Below the pieces are notes generated by a model. That model saw only the letters and a list, made by a program, of their open reading frames with translations, had not been told where the DNA came from and did not search any database. Shown piece after piece: positions 1 through 4,690 of a DNA stretch of 7,121 nucleotides (position 1 is the stretch's first letter; every line of letters begins with the position of its first letter). Origin of the DNA: JAIVJN01 sp036732565 (GTDB lineage: Bacteria; Acidobacteriota; Vicinamibacteria; Vicinamibacterales; UBA2999); NCBI GenBank assembly GCA_036732565.1, contig DAINCF010000377.1, positions 1-7,121 of the forward strand. Direction: 5' to 3'. The position numbers and the translations under genes are program-made.

Positions 1-869
1 CGAGCATCGTCCGTATAGTCCGCACGGACCTCGCGGAGCAGGCGCGGCGGATCGACGCCGCTGCCGGGGCGATAGGGCCCTCCCCCCGTGCCACCGCCTT
101 CACCCGGTCCGATGCCGGGGCCGCTGCCCTCGCCGATGCCGCTGCCCTGACCCGATCCGACGCCCTGTCCGGCGCCCGGTCCCTGGCTTTCCTTCGGCGG
201 TTCGGGGACCTTCTCGATGACGCCTTCGCGATCGCGTTGATCGGCCGCCGAGGTCACCACCGGCGCCACGATCGTCTTCGTCTCGAGGGGTGGAGGCGGC
301 GGTTGCGGCGGCGGCGGCCGGACCGGCGGTGGCAAGCGACGAGCCGGCAGAGGGCTGGGTATCCGCTCCAGGCCTTTGCGCTCGGCCTTCGGCGGAGGCG
401 TCGGCATCTTGCGGCCACCACCACCGCCCCCGCCGCCAGGACCTGGTTGGACCAGGAAAATCATCCGAATCGATTCCGGTGGCACGGCGACTTCGGTCGG
501 CGTATCCGCACGCGCCCATCCGAGGCTGGCGATGACGAGGACGGCGGCCGCCGCCACGCCATGCAACGTGGTCGAAAGGAGAAACGGGACGCCGGTGCGC
601 CGTCCGCGAGTGTCCAGCGGCAGGAGCCGCCCGACACGCCGTGGGTCTCCGACCGAGGTACCCGCGCGCAACGCGCGTACGACGCGCACGGCCTCCGCGT
701 GTGGCACGAAGCGATCGAGCTTGGGATCGAGCGGAACGTCCGGTGGGAGGCACGCGGAGATCGAACGGATTTCGCCCCGGGCGAGGAGCGCAACGACCTG
801 GGCCTCTGGCACGCCAGCGACCTGGGCGATATCGGCCGCCGTGTAGACGTCGTGCAGATTCCCGTACAT
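1..869 (-). CDS. TonB-family energy transducer with cytoplasmic HTH-like N-terminal domain (partial, C-terminus beyond window)
   Basis: Reading from an ATG at 869-867, the frame stays open for 289 codons to the left edge. Residues about 8-37 (YTAADIAQVAGVPEAQVVAL and following) look like a MerR/excisionase-type helix-turn-helix. One hydrophobic segment follows at about 96-118. Next comes a linker with eight consecutive glycines (about 145-152), a Pro-rich stretch (about 155-195) and a Gly/Ser-rich stretch (about 225-265). The last visible residues, PPRLLREVRADYTDDA, match the opening of a TonB C-terminal domain (pattern P-x-L-l-x-E-V-x-x-x-Y-t-x-x-A). TonB proteins span the inner membrane and pass proton-motive energy to outer-membrane receptors through this domain. 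A GGAG lies four bases before the ATG and supports the start. The order (cytoplasmic domain, membrane helix, Pro/Gly linker, TonB domain) is seen; the function and the HTH assignment are inferred. It lies downstream of the methyltransferase on the same strand, 166 bases away. Confidence 0.85.
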   Translation of the reverse strand, partial: MYGNLHDVYTAADIAQVAGVPEAQVVALLARGEIRSISACLPPDVPLDPKLDRFVPHAEAVRVVRALRAGTSVGDPRRVGRLLPLDTRGRRTGVPFLLSTTLHGVAAAAVLVIASLGWARADTPTEVAVPPESIRMIFLVQPGPGGGGGGGGRKMPTPPPKAERKGLERIPSPLPARRLPPPVRPPPPQPPPPPLETKTIVAPVVTSAADQRDREGVIEKVPEPPKESQGPGAGQGVGSGQGSGIGEGSGPGIGPGEGGGTGGGPYRPGSGVDPPRLLREVRADYTDDA

Positions 870-989
870 CGCACTCCGTGATGGCAAAACCCTTGCCGTG
901 GCCGACTCAGGCTTCGCGGGCCCTCCCGACGACTTTTCCGCCCAACTCCGTGAGCTCCGTGGTTTTCCGGCTCCACGGTCTGTGGCTCG

Positions 990-1012
990 CCGGTGACGCA
1001 GGTGTCACCCGG
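990..1012. repeat. Imperfect hairpin next to the 28-base palindrome
   Basis: The arms 990-997 (ccggtgac) and 1004-1012 (gtcacccgg) pair over eight bases with one bulged C, leaving a six-base loop. The hairpin directly adjoins the palindrome at 1012-1039. Another 6-bp inverted repeat (ccgtgg at 957-962, ccacgg at 973-978) lies just beyond. No T-run follows on either strand, so an intrinsic terminator is not well supported. The rest of the 870-1035 gap between the TonB and methyltransferase genes shows no gene. Confidence 0.45.
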
Positions 1013-1039
1013 TAGGGGCGGTTCGCGACCCGCCCCTAC
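1012..1039. repeat. 28-base REP-like palindrome, copy 1 (one mismatch)
   Basis: This 28-base inverted repeat begins gtaggggcggttcg and its second half pairs with the first at 13 of 14 positions. It differs by a single base from the perfect palindrome at 3659-3686. It overlaps the stop codon of the methyltransferase gene: the TAG (minus strand, 1038-1036) lies inside one arm. The form, intergenic position and repetition suggest a REP/BIME-type element or a shared 3'-end mRNA structure. No T-tract is present, so it is not a classical terminator. Confidence 0.75.
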
Positions 1040-1605
1040 GCCTTGAGACTCTTCAACCCCTCAACGAACCGAAATCCATCCTTCTCTGCGAGGGCTCGCA
1101 CGGGTGCGAACCCCGCAGCCTTCAGCGCGGCTTCGGCACCACCCAACGCCGCATACTCCGGTGTCGTCGGGGCGCCGCCGCCAAAGAAGCCGCCCCCGGC
1201 CGTGCGCTCGATCATCTCGATGCGTCCGCCCGGCCTCAGGGCATGCCACGACGCGACGAGCGCCTGCTTCCGATCTTCCGCGCCGCGGGCCGCGAAGCGT
1301 CCGCGTGTGTCATCGACCACGACCATGTCGAACGCGTCCGGCTCGAAGTTCCAGGTCTCTGGTGATCCAGTCCGCACGTCGAGCAGGATGCCTGCCTTCG
1401 CCGCCGACGCACGACCGCGCTCCGCGGTGGCTTCGTCCTCGGCGGCCAGCGCCGCGCTTCCGCTCAAGCCGACCTTGGCGCCGAGGCCGGCGAGCAGCGT
1501 CTTGTCGTCGCAGCCGATCTGAAGAAAGCGCTCGCCCATGCGCACGCCCGTCATCGCCACCTGCAACGGGTCCATCGGCCGCATACGCTTGAACCGAAAG
1601 AACAT
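1036..1605 (-). CDS. Class I SAM-dependent methyltransferase-like protein
   Basis: A 189-residue protein starting MFFRFKRMRPMDPLQVA. Residues about 26-34 (RFLQIGCDD) occupy the place of the glycine-rich SAM-binding motif I. Residues 56-58 (EDE) lie near the end of the second strand, and AFDMVVVDD followed by ALRPGGRIEMIER match the later strands and the 'LkPGG' motif of class I methyltransferases. The fold call is therefore fair, but motif I is degenerate (I-G-C-D-D in place of a GxGxG), so SAM binding and the substrate are unknown. A Gly-rich loop (TAGGGFFGGGAP) follows the LRPGG strand. The frame runs open further upstream, but starting there would put the N-terminus antisense to ino1. The ATG at 1605 fits the family, and a GTG two codons earlier (1611) is an alternative. 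No Shine-Dalgarno precedes it. It is divergent from ino1 with a 25-base gap. Confidence 0.78.
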   Translation of the reverse strand: MFFRFKRMRPMDPLQVAMTGVRMGERFLQIGCDDKTLLAGLGAKVGLSGSAALAAEDEATAERGRASAAKAGILLDVRTGSPETWNFEPDAFDMVVVDDTRGRFAARGAEDRKQALVASWHALRPGGRIEMIERTAGGGFFGGGAPTTPEYAALGGAEAALKAAGFAPVRALAEKDGFRFVEGLKSLKA

Positions 1606-1611
1606 AGCCAC

Positions 1612-1617
1612 ATGATA
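1612..1617 (-). promoter_or_regulatory. Candidate -10 element for the methyltransferase gene
   Basis: On the minus strand this reads TATCAT, a 5/6 match to TATAAT, and ends six bases before the ATG at 1605. Transcription from it would begin at or next to the start codon, giving a leaderless mRNA. No convincing -35 hexamer is seen, and one would fall inside ino1. It overlaps the ino1 -10 candidate by two bases. Confidence 0.33.
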
Positions 1618-1621
1618 TGAT
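1616..1621 (+). promoter_or_regulatory. Candidate -10 element for ino1
   Basis: TATGAT, a 5/6 match to TATAAT, ends nine bases before the GTG start at 1631. Initiation six to eight bases downstream would leave a leader of only one to four bases. TTGAAC at 1589-1594 resembles a -35, but the 21-base spacer is too long for a standard sigma-70 promoter. Its two-base overlap with the opposing -10 candidate means the two promoters could not be occupied together. Confidence 0.33.
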
Positions 1622-1630
1622 CGACCGATT

Positions 1631-2944
1631 GTGAAGCAGCCAGTAGAGATTGCCTCTGCGAGTGGGAAGCTCGGTATCTTGCTCGTAGGCCTCGGGGCCG
1701 TCAGCACCACCTTCATCGCCGGCGTCCACGCTATCCGTAAAAAGCTCGCCCCTCCCATCGGATCTCTTGCGGAGATGGGCACCATTCGCCTCGGCAAACG
1801 CACCGAGGGCCGCTCGCCCAAGATTCGGGAGCTCGTCGACCTCGCCGCGCTCGACGACATCGTGTTCGGCGGTTGGGACATCTTCGAAGAGGATTGCTAC
1901 GCCGCGGCGCGCACCGCCGGTGTGCTCGAGCAGACCATCGTCGACAAGATTCGTCCCGAGCTCGAGGCCATCAAGCCGATGCCGGCGGTGTTCGATCGGC
2001 AGTACGTCAAACGGCTCGATGGACCGAACGTCAAGCAGGGCAAGACCAAGAAAGACCTCGCGGATCAGCTCATCGAGGACATCCACGCGTTCAAGACCAA
2101 GCACGGCTGCTCCCGGCTGGTGTTGATCTGGTGCGGTAGCACCGAGGTCTACCTCAAGGAAAGCGCCGCGCATCAGAGCGTCGAGGCGCTGGAGCGCGGG
2201 CTGCAGGAGAACGATCCCTCGATTCCCTCGAGCATGATCTACGCCTACGCGGCCATCAAGGAAGGCATTCCGTACGCGAACGCGGCGCCCAATCTCAGTG
2301 CGGACATTCCCGCGTTGATCGAGTTGGCGTCGCGCACCAAGACGCCCGTGGCGGGCAAGGATCTCAAGACCGGTCAAACGCTGATGAAGACGATCATCGC
2401 GCCCGGGCTGAAGGCGCGACTGCTCGGCGTGCAGGGCTGGTACTCCACCAACATCCTCGGCAATCGCGACGGTGAGGTGCTCGACGATCCGGAGTCGTTC
2501 AAGACCAAGGAAGAGAGCAAGAAGTCGGTGCTGGACTACATCTTCCAGCCGCATCTCTATCCGGGGCTGTACGACGATCTGCACCATGTCGTGCGCATCA
2601 ACTACTACCCCCCGCGCGGCGACAACAAAGAGGGCTGGGACAACATCGATCTCGTCGGATGGCTCGGTTATCCGATGCAGTTGAAGATCAACTTCCTCTG
2701 CCGCGACAGCATCCTGGCGGCGCCCATCGTGCTCGATACCGCCTTGTTCCTGGATCTCGCCCACCGCGCCGGGATGTCGGGCGTTCAGGAGTGGCTGTCG
2801 TTCTACTTCAAGAGCCCCATGCACGCAGCGGGGTTGTATCCGGAGCACGACCTGTTCATCCAGCTGATGAAGCTGAAGAACACGCTGCGCTACCTGAAGG
2901 GCGAGGACCTGATCACCCACCTCGGCCGCGAGTACTACGACTAG
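1631..2944 (+). CDS. ino1: Inositol-3-phosphate synthase (1L-myo-inositol-1-phosphate synthase)
   Basis: A 437-residue protein that converts D-glucose 6-phosphate to 1L-myo-inositol 1-phosphate using bound NAD+, the first step to inositol, phosphatidylinositol lipids and inositol-based solutes. Visible family marks: the Rossmann NAD loop GLGAVST (residues 20-26); WCGSTE (167-172); NLSAD (221-225); GKDLKTGQT (242-250); the signature NILGNRDG (274-281), equivalent to the NHLGNNDG-type motif; and FKTKEESK (290-297), matching the FRSKEISK segment that holds catalytic lysines. DSILAAPIVLD near residue 360 matches the family's DSLLAAPIILD. The length sits between the short mycobacterial and long yeast enzymes and is complete. 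The start is a GTG at 1631 with no Shine-Dalgarno. The Rossmann strand begins at about residue 14, so a later start would damage the fold. The final codons and stop are copied in a tandem repeat just downstream. Confidence 0.95.
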   Translation: MKQPVEIASASGKLGILLVGLGAVSTTFIAGVHAIRKKLAPPIGSLAEMGTIRLGKRTEGRSPKIRELVDLAALDDIVFGGWDIFEEDCYAAARTAGVLEQTIVDKIRPELEAIKPMPAVFDRQYVKRLDGPNVKQGKTKKDLADQLIEDIHAFKTKHGCSRLVLIWCGSTEVYLKESAAHQSVEALERGLQENDPSIPSSMIYAYAAIKEGIPYANAAPNLSADIPALIELASRTKTPVAGKDLKTGQTLMKTIIAPGLKARLLGVQGWYSTNILGNRDGEVLDDPESFKTKEESKKSVLDYIFQPHLYPGLYDDLHHVVRINYYPPRGDNKEGWDNIDLVGWLGYPMQLKINFLCRDSILAAPIVLDTALFLDLAHRAGMSGVQEWLSFYFKSPMHAAGLYPEHDLFIQLMKLKNTLRYLKGEDLITHLGREYYD

Positions 2945-2974
2945 CCAGCGACGAGTAATACGACTAGCCAGCGA
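2929..2974 (+). repeat. 23-base tandem duplication spanning the ino1 stop codon
   Basis: Positions 2929-2951 and 2952-2974 are adjacent copies of the same 23 bases with one difference (c2935 against a2958). The first copy holds the last codons and TAG of ino1; the second repeats the stop outside the gene. The single mismatch suggests a fairly recent slippage or duplication event. The protein end is unaffected because the first stop is intact. Confidence 0.85.
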
Positions 2975-2989
2975 GGCTCCGCTCGCTGG
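2968..2989 (+). terminator. Hairpin downstream of ino1, possible terminator or repeat element
   Basis: The arms ccagcgag (2968-2975) and ctcgctgg (2982-2989) pair perfectly over eight bases around a six-base loop. It lies 24 bases after the ino1 stop and starts inside the second copy of the tandem repeat. No T-run follows, so it may act only as a 3'-end stabiliser, a Rho-assisted site or a REP-like relic. A weaker inverted repeat (gggta/taccc) follows at 2988-3007. Confidence 0.4.
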
Positions 2990-3025
2990 GTACAGCGTTG
3001 GCTACCCCGCCTCCAGCTGGGGCAA

Positions 3026-3031
3026 TATAGA
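3026..3031 (+). promoter_or_regulatory. Possible -10 element upstream of the membrane protein gene
   Basis: TATAGA stands out as an AT-rich hexamer in a GC-rich gap. TTGGCT at 2998-3003 could be a -35, but the 22-base spacing is too wide. If this is the promoter, the transcript would begin near 3038. The ATG at 3032 could then not be the start, which agrees with choosing 3095. Confidence 0.22.
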
Positions 3032-3094
3032 ATGTGCCCCAAGCCGCAGGTCCCGGACTGGAAGCCTGGGCCTGGCGGTAGGGACACAACTCTT

Positions 3095-3652
3095 ATGGGG
3101 CCCTCAAAGACTCAGCCAGCCTTGCTGGGCGGTGTCGCGATCGGCGTGCTCTCGGCGCTGCCGGTCATCAACCTCGCTAACTGCTGCTGCGCCTGGTTCG
3201 TCTTTGGCGGGATGCTCGCTGCCTACCTGATGCAGCAGAACTACCCCGGACGGGTGGGGGTGGGTGACGGCGCGGTCGTTGGCCTGATGGCCGGTGCGAT
3301 TGGCGCCCTGATCTACGCGGTGCTGTCGCTTCCGCTGCACGCCGCTCTCGGCCCGTGGCAGGCGGGCATGATCGAGCGGGCGCTTGAGAACGCCGGCGAC
3401 ATGCCACCCGAAGCGCGGGCATGGGTGGAGTCGCTGCAGGGCGGCGCCATTCTGGGGCTGACCTGGATCTTCGGCGTGCTGTTCATGCTGTGCGTCAGCT
3501 CGTTCTTTGGCATGCTCGGCGGTCTGCTCGGCGCGCTGTTCTTCGCCAAGGACGGCCCGCCACCGCCGATGCCGCCGCCGCAGAGTCCGACGTTTACGCC
3601 ACCGACGTTTACACCTCCGCCGCCGCTGCCTGGGTCCGGCGAGCGACTGTAG
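3095..3652 (+). CDS. Small polytopic membrane protein with Cys triplet and Pro-rich C-terminal tail
   Basis: A 185-residue protein of unknown function. Hydrophobic segments lie at about 10-28 and 33-46 (separated by N-L-A-N-C-C-C at 26-32), about 58-86 (Gly/Ala-rich), and about 115-150 (two passes or one long pair rich in Gly, ending FFGMLGGLLGALFF). A short polar stretch between the third and fourth regions carries ENAGDMPPEARAW. The last ~30 residues are a charged-poor Pro-rich tail with a TFTPP repeat, probably exposed. Similar DUF-type membrane proteins with a conserved 'N-C-x-C' turn occur in Acidobacteria and related phyla as far as I recall; no role is assigned. I chose the ATG at 3095, which has an AGGGA ten bases upstream and no odd N-terminal leader. 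An in-frame ATG at 3032 would add 21 Pro/Gly-rich residues and overlaps a -10-like hexamer. Confidence 0.75.
   Translation: MGPSKTQPALLGGVAIGVLSALPVINLANCCCAWFVFGGMLAAYLMQQNYPGRVGVGDGAVVGLMAGAIGALIYAVLSLPLHAALGPWQAGMIERALENAGDMPPEARAWVESLQGGAILGLTWIFGVLFMLCVSSFFGMLGGLLGALFFAKDGPPPPMPPPQSPTFTPPTFTPPPPLPGSGERL
3587..3616 (+). repeat. 15-base in-frame tandem repeat in the Pro-rich tail
   Basis: Positions 3587-3601 and 3602-3616 are 15-base units (ccgacgtttac plus a variable end) that match at 13 of 15 positions. They encode TFTPP twice. This is a small coding repeat that may vary in copy number between strains. Confidence 0.65.
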
Positions 3653-3658
3653 GAAGAT

Positions 3659-3686
3659 GTAGGGGCGGTTCGCGAACCGCCCCTAC
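3659..3686. repeat. 28-base REP-like perfect palindrome, copy 2
   Basis: The half-site gtaggggcggttcg is followed directly by its exact reverse complement, giving a perfect 14 + 14 palindrome. It starts six bases after the stop codon of the membrane protein gene. The copy at 1012-1039 differs by one base. The central bases ttcgcgaa would form the loop region of a cruciform or RNA hairpin. No T-tract follows. Confidence 0.8.
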
Positions 3687-3714
3687 ACGCCGTTCCAGCT
3701 CTGCCATATAAGGT

Positions 3715-3735
3715 TTTCGGCTTCTGGCGCCGAAA
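3715..3735. other. Inverted repeat upstream of the ExeA-like ATPase gene
   Basis: tttcggc (3715-3721) and gccgaaa (3729-3735) pair over seven bases around a seven-base loop. It lies about 50 bases before the start codon at 3786, in the 133-base gap after the membrane protein gene. A TATAAG at 3707-3712 just before it could be a -10 box, which would place the hairpin in the 5' leader, but no good -35 is seen. It could equally be an operator or another repeat relic. Confidence 0.3.
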
Positions 3736-3785
3736 CAGTACGGTGACGCTGCCGGGCCCTTGTGCGGTCCCCGGATCGGCCCGAC

Positions 3786-4670
3786 ATGCAAGCCACCCTG
3801 ACGGACTATCAGTCGTTCTACGGCCTCGCTGAGCGACCGTTCAGCCTGACGCCCGACGCGCATTTCCATTTCCGCAGCCGCTCGCACACGCGCGCTTCCG
3901 ATCTCGTCGCGTTCGGCCTCCGGCGCCGCGAAGGCCCTCTGCTCATCACGGGGGATGTCGGCACGGGTAAGACCATCCTCGCTCGCACCCTGGCGATGCA
4001 GACGGGGCGGCGGATGCCGACGGCCTACGTGGCGCATCCGCTACTGGCGCCCGAGGACCTGTTGCGGCTGCTCCTCCAGGAAACTGGCGCCGTGACCGCG
4101 CGAGACGCGTGGGAAGGCCGGCTCGGGGGAGCTTCGCGACAGGAGCTGCACGACACGCTCGCGCAGTTCCTGCGAGCCTCGGCGACCGACGAGGGCGTGG
4201 CCGTCATCATCATCGACGAGGCGCAGAGCGTGCCGCCGGCGATCGTCGCCGAGCTGCTGGCGCTGGAGAGCGTCGAGGCCAACGACCGGCGCGTGCTGCA
4301 GATCGTGCTCGTGGGACAGGCCGCGTCGGGCACGGCCACGAGTCTCGTCAATCGCCAGATCGATCAGCGCGTGGTCACCCGCGCGCGCCTGCTGCCGCTC
4401 GAGCGCGAAGAGTGCGGGGCGTACGTGCTGCATCGGCTCTCCGTGGCGAGTGGTCGCCCGCTGGATCTGTTCAGCCCGCGCTCTCTGGATACGCTCTACG
4501 ATCTCTCTGGCGGCGTGCCCCGACTCGTCAACCTGCTCTCGGAGCGCGCACTGCACGAAAGCGCGCTGGTCGGCACGCGACGCATCGAGCCGGCGATGGT
4601 CGAGCGGGCATCTGTGGCGCTCGAGCTCACGCGAGCGCGTCCCCGGCGCTTCCGCTGGTTCGGCAGTTAG
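3786..4670 (+). CDS. ExeA/GspA-type AAA ATPase
   Basis: A 294-residue P-loop ATPase. The opening, YQSFYGLAERPFSLTPDAHF, is the hallmark N-terminus of ExeA/GspA-like proteins (pattern FYGL-x-x-x-PF-x-x-x-PD). Walker A is GDVGTGKT (residues 56-63). Walker B is VIIIDEAQ with D144 and E145. A sensor-type LVGQ strand follows, and GGVPRLVN (242-249) carries the sensor 2 arginine R246. Family members power assembly of type II secretion secretins with GspB, or act in exopolysaccharide (XrtA/PEP-CTERM) loci, and related ATPases occur in other settings. This copy has no membrane segment and no peptidoglycan-binding domain after the ATPase part. No GspB, secretin or exosortase gene is visible here, so the partner is unknown. 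I chose the ATG at 3786 because the family motif starts eight residues later; an upstream GTG at 3762 would add eight residues. The stop lies 20 bases before acs. Confidence 0.88.
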   Translation: MQATLTDYQSFYGLAERPFSLTPDAHFHFRSRSHTRASDLVAFGLRRREGPLLITGDVGTGKTILARTLAMQTGRRMPTAYVAHPLLAPEDLLRLLLQETGAVTARDAWEGRLGGASRQELHDTLAQFLRASATDEGVAVIIIDEAQSVPPAIVAELLALESVEANDRRVLQIVLVGQAASGTATSLVNRQIDQRVVTRARLLPLEREECGAYVLHRLSVASGRPLDLFSPRSLDTLYDLSGGVPRLVNLLSERALHESALVGTRRIEPAMVERASVALELTRARPRRFRWFGS

Positions 4671-4677
4671 AGCGTCA

Positions 4678-4683
4678 TATACT
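4678..4683 (+). promoter_or_regulatory. Candidate -10 element for acs
   Basis: TATACT, a 5/6 match to TATAAT, ends seven bases before the acs ATG at 4691, in the 20-base gap after the ATPase gene. Transcription from it would start at or one base before the ATG. No Shine-Dalgarno is present. No clear -35 is seen at the expected place (about 4655-4660, ctggtt). Confidence 0.35.
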
Positions 4684-4690
4684 GGCGCAT

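Noticed and set aside
237..1015. Several plus- and minus-strand open frames in the first kilobase
   Set aside because: They are Arg-rich shadows of the TonB-family gene, whose own frame gives a membrane helix, a Pro/Gly linker and the start of a TonB domain.
1606..1881. Longer N-terminus for the methyltransferase, starting at 1881
   Set aside because: It would lie antisense to the NAD-binding region of ino1, and its sequence shows no relation to methyltransferases.
1310..2920. Long minus-strand open frame opposite ino1
   Set aside because: It is antisense to a clearly recognised ino1 gene, has low-complexity His/Arg/Asp-rich translation with no domain, and is explained by codon bias in GC-rich DNA.
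1012..3686. The two 28-base palindromes as CRISPR repeats or attachment sites
   Set aside because: There are only two copies 2.6 kb apart, with genes between and no regular spacers, integrase or cas gene.
4109..4690. N-terminal extension of the acs frame over the ATPase gene
   Set aside because: The extension reads as Arg/Ala-rich sequence out of frame with the ATPase. Acs homology begins near the ATG at 4691.
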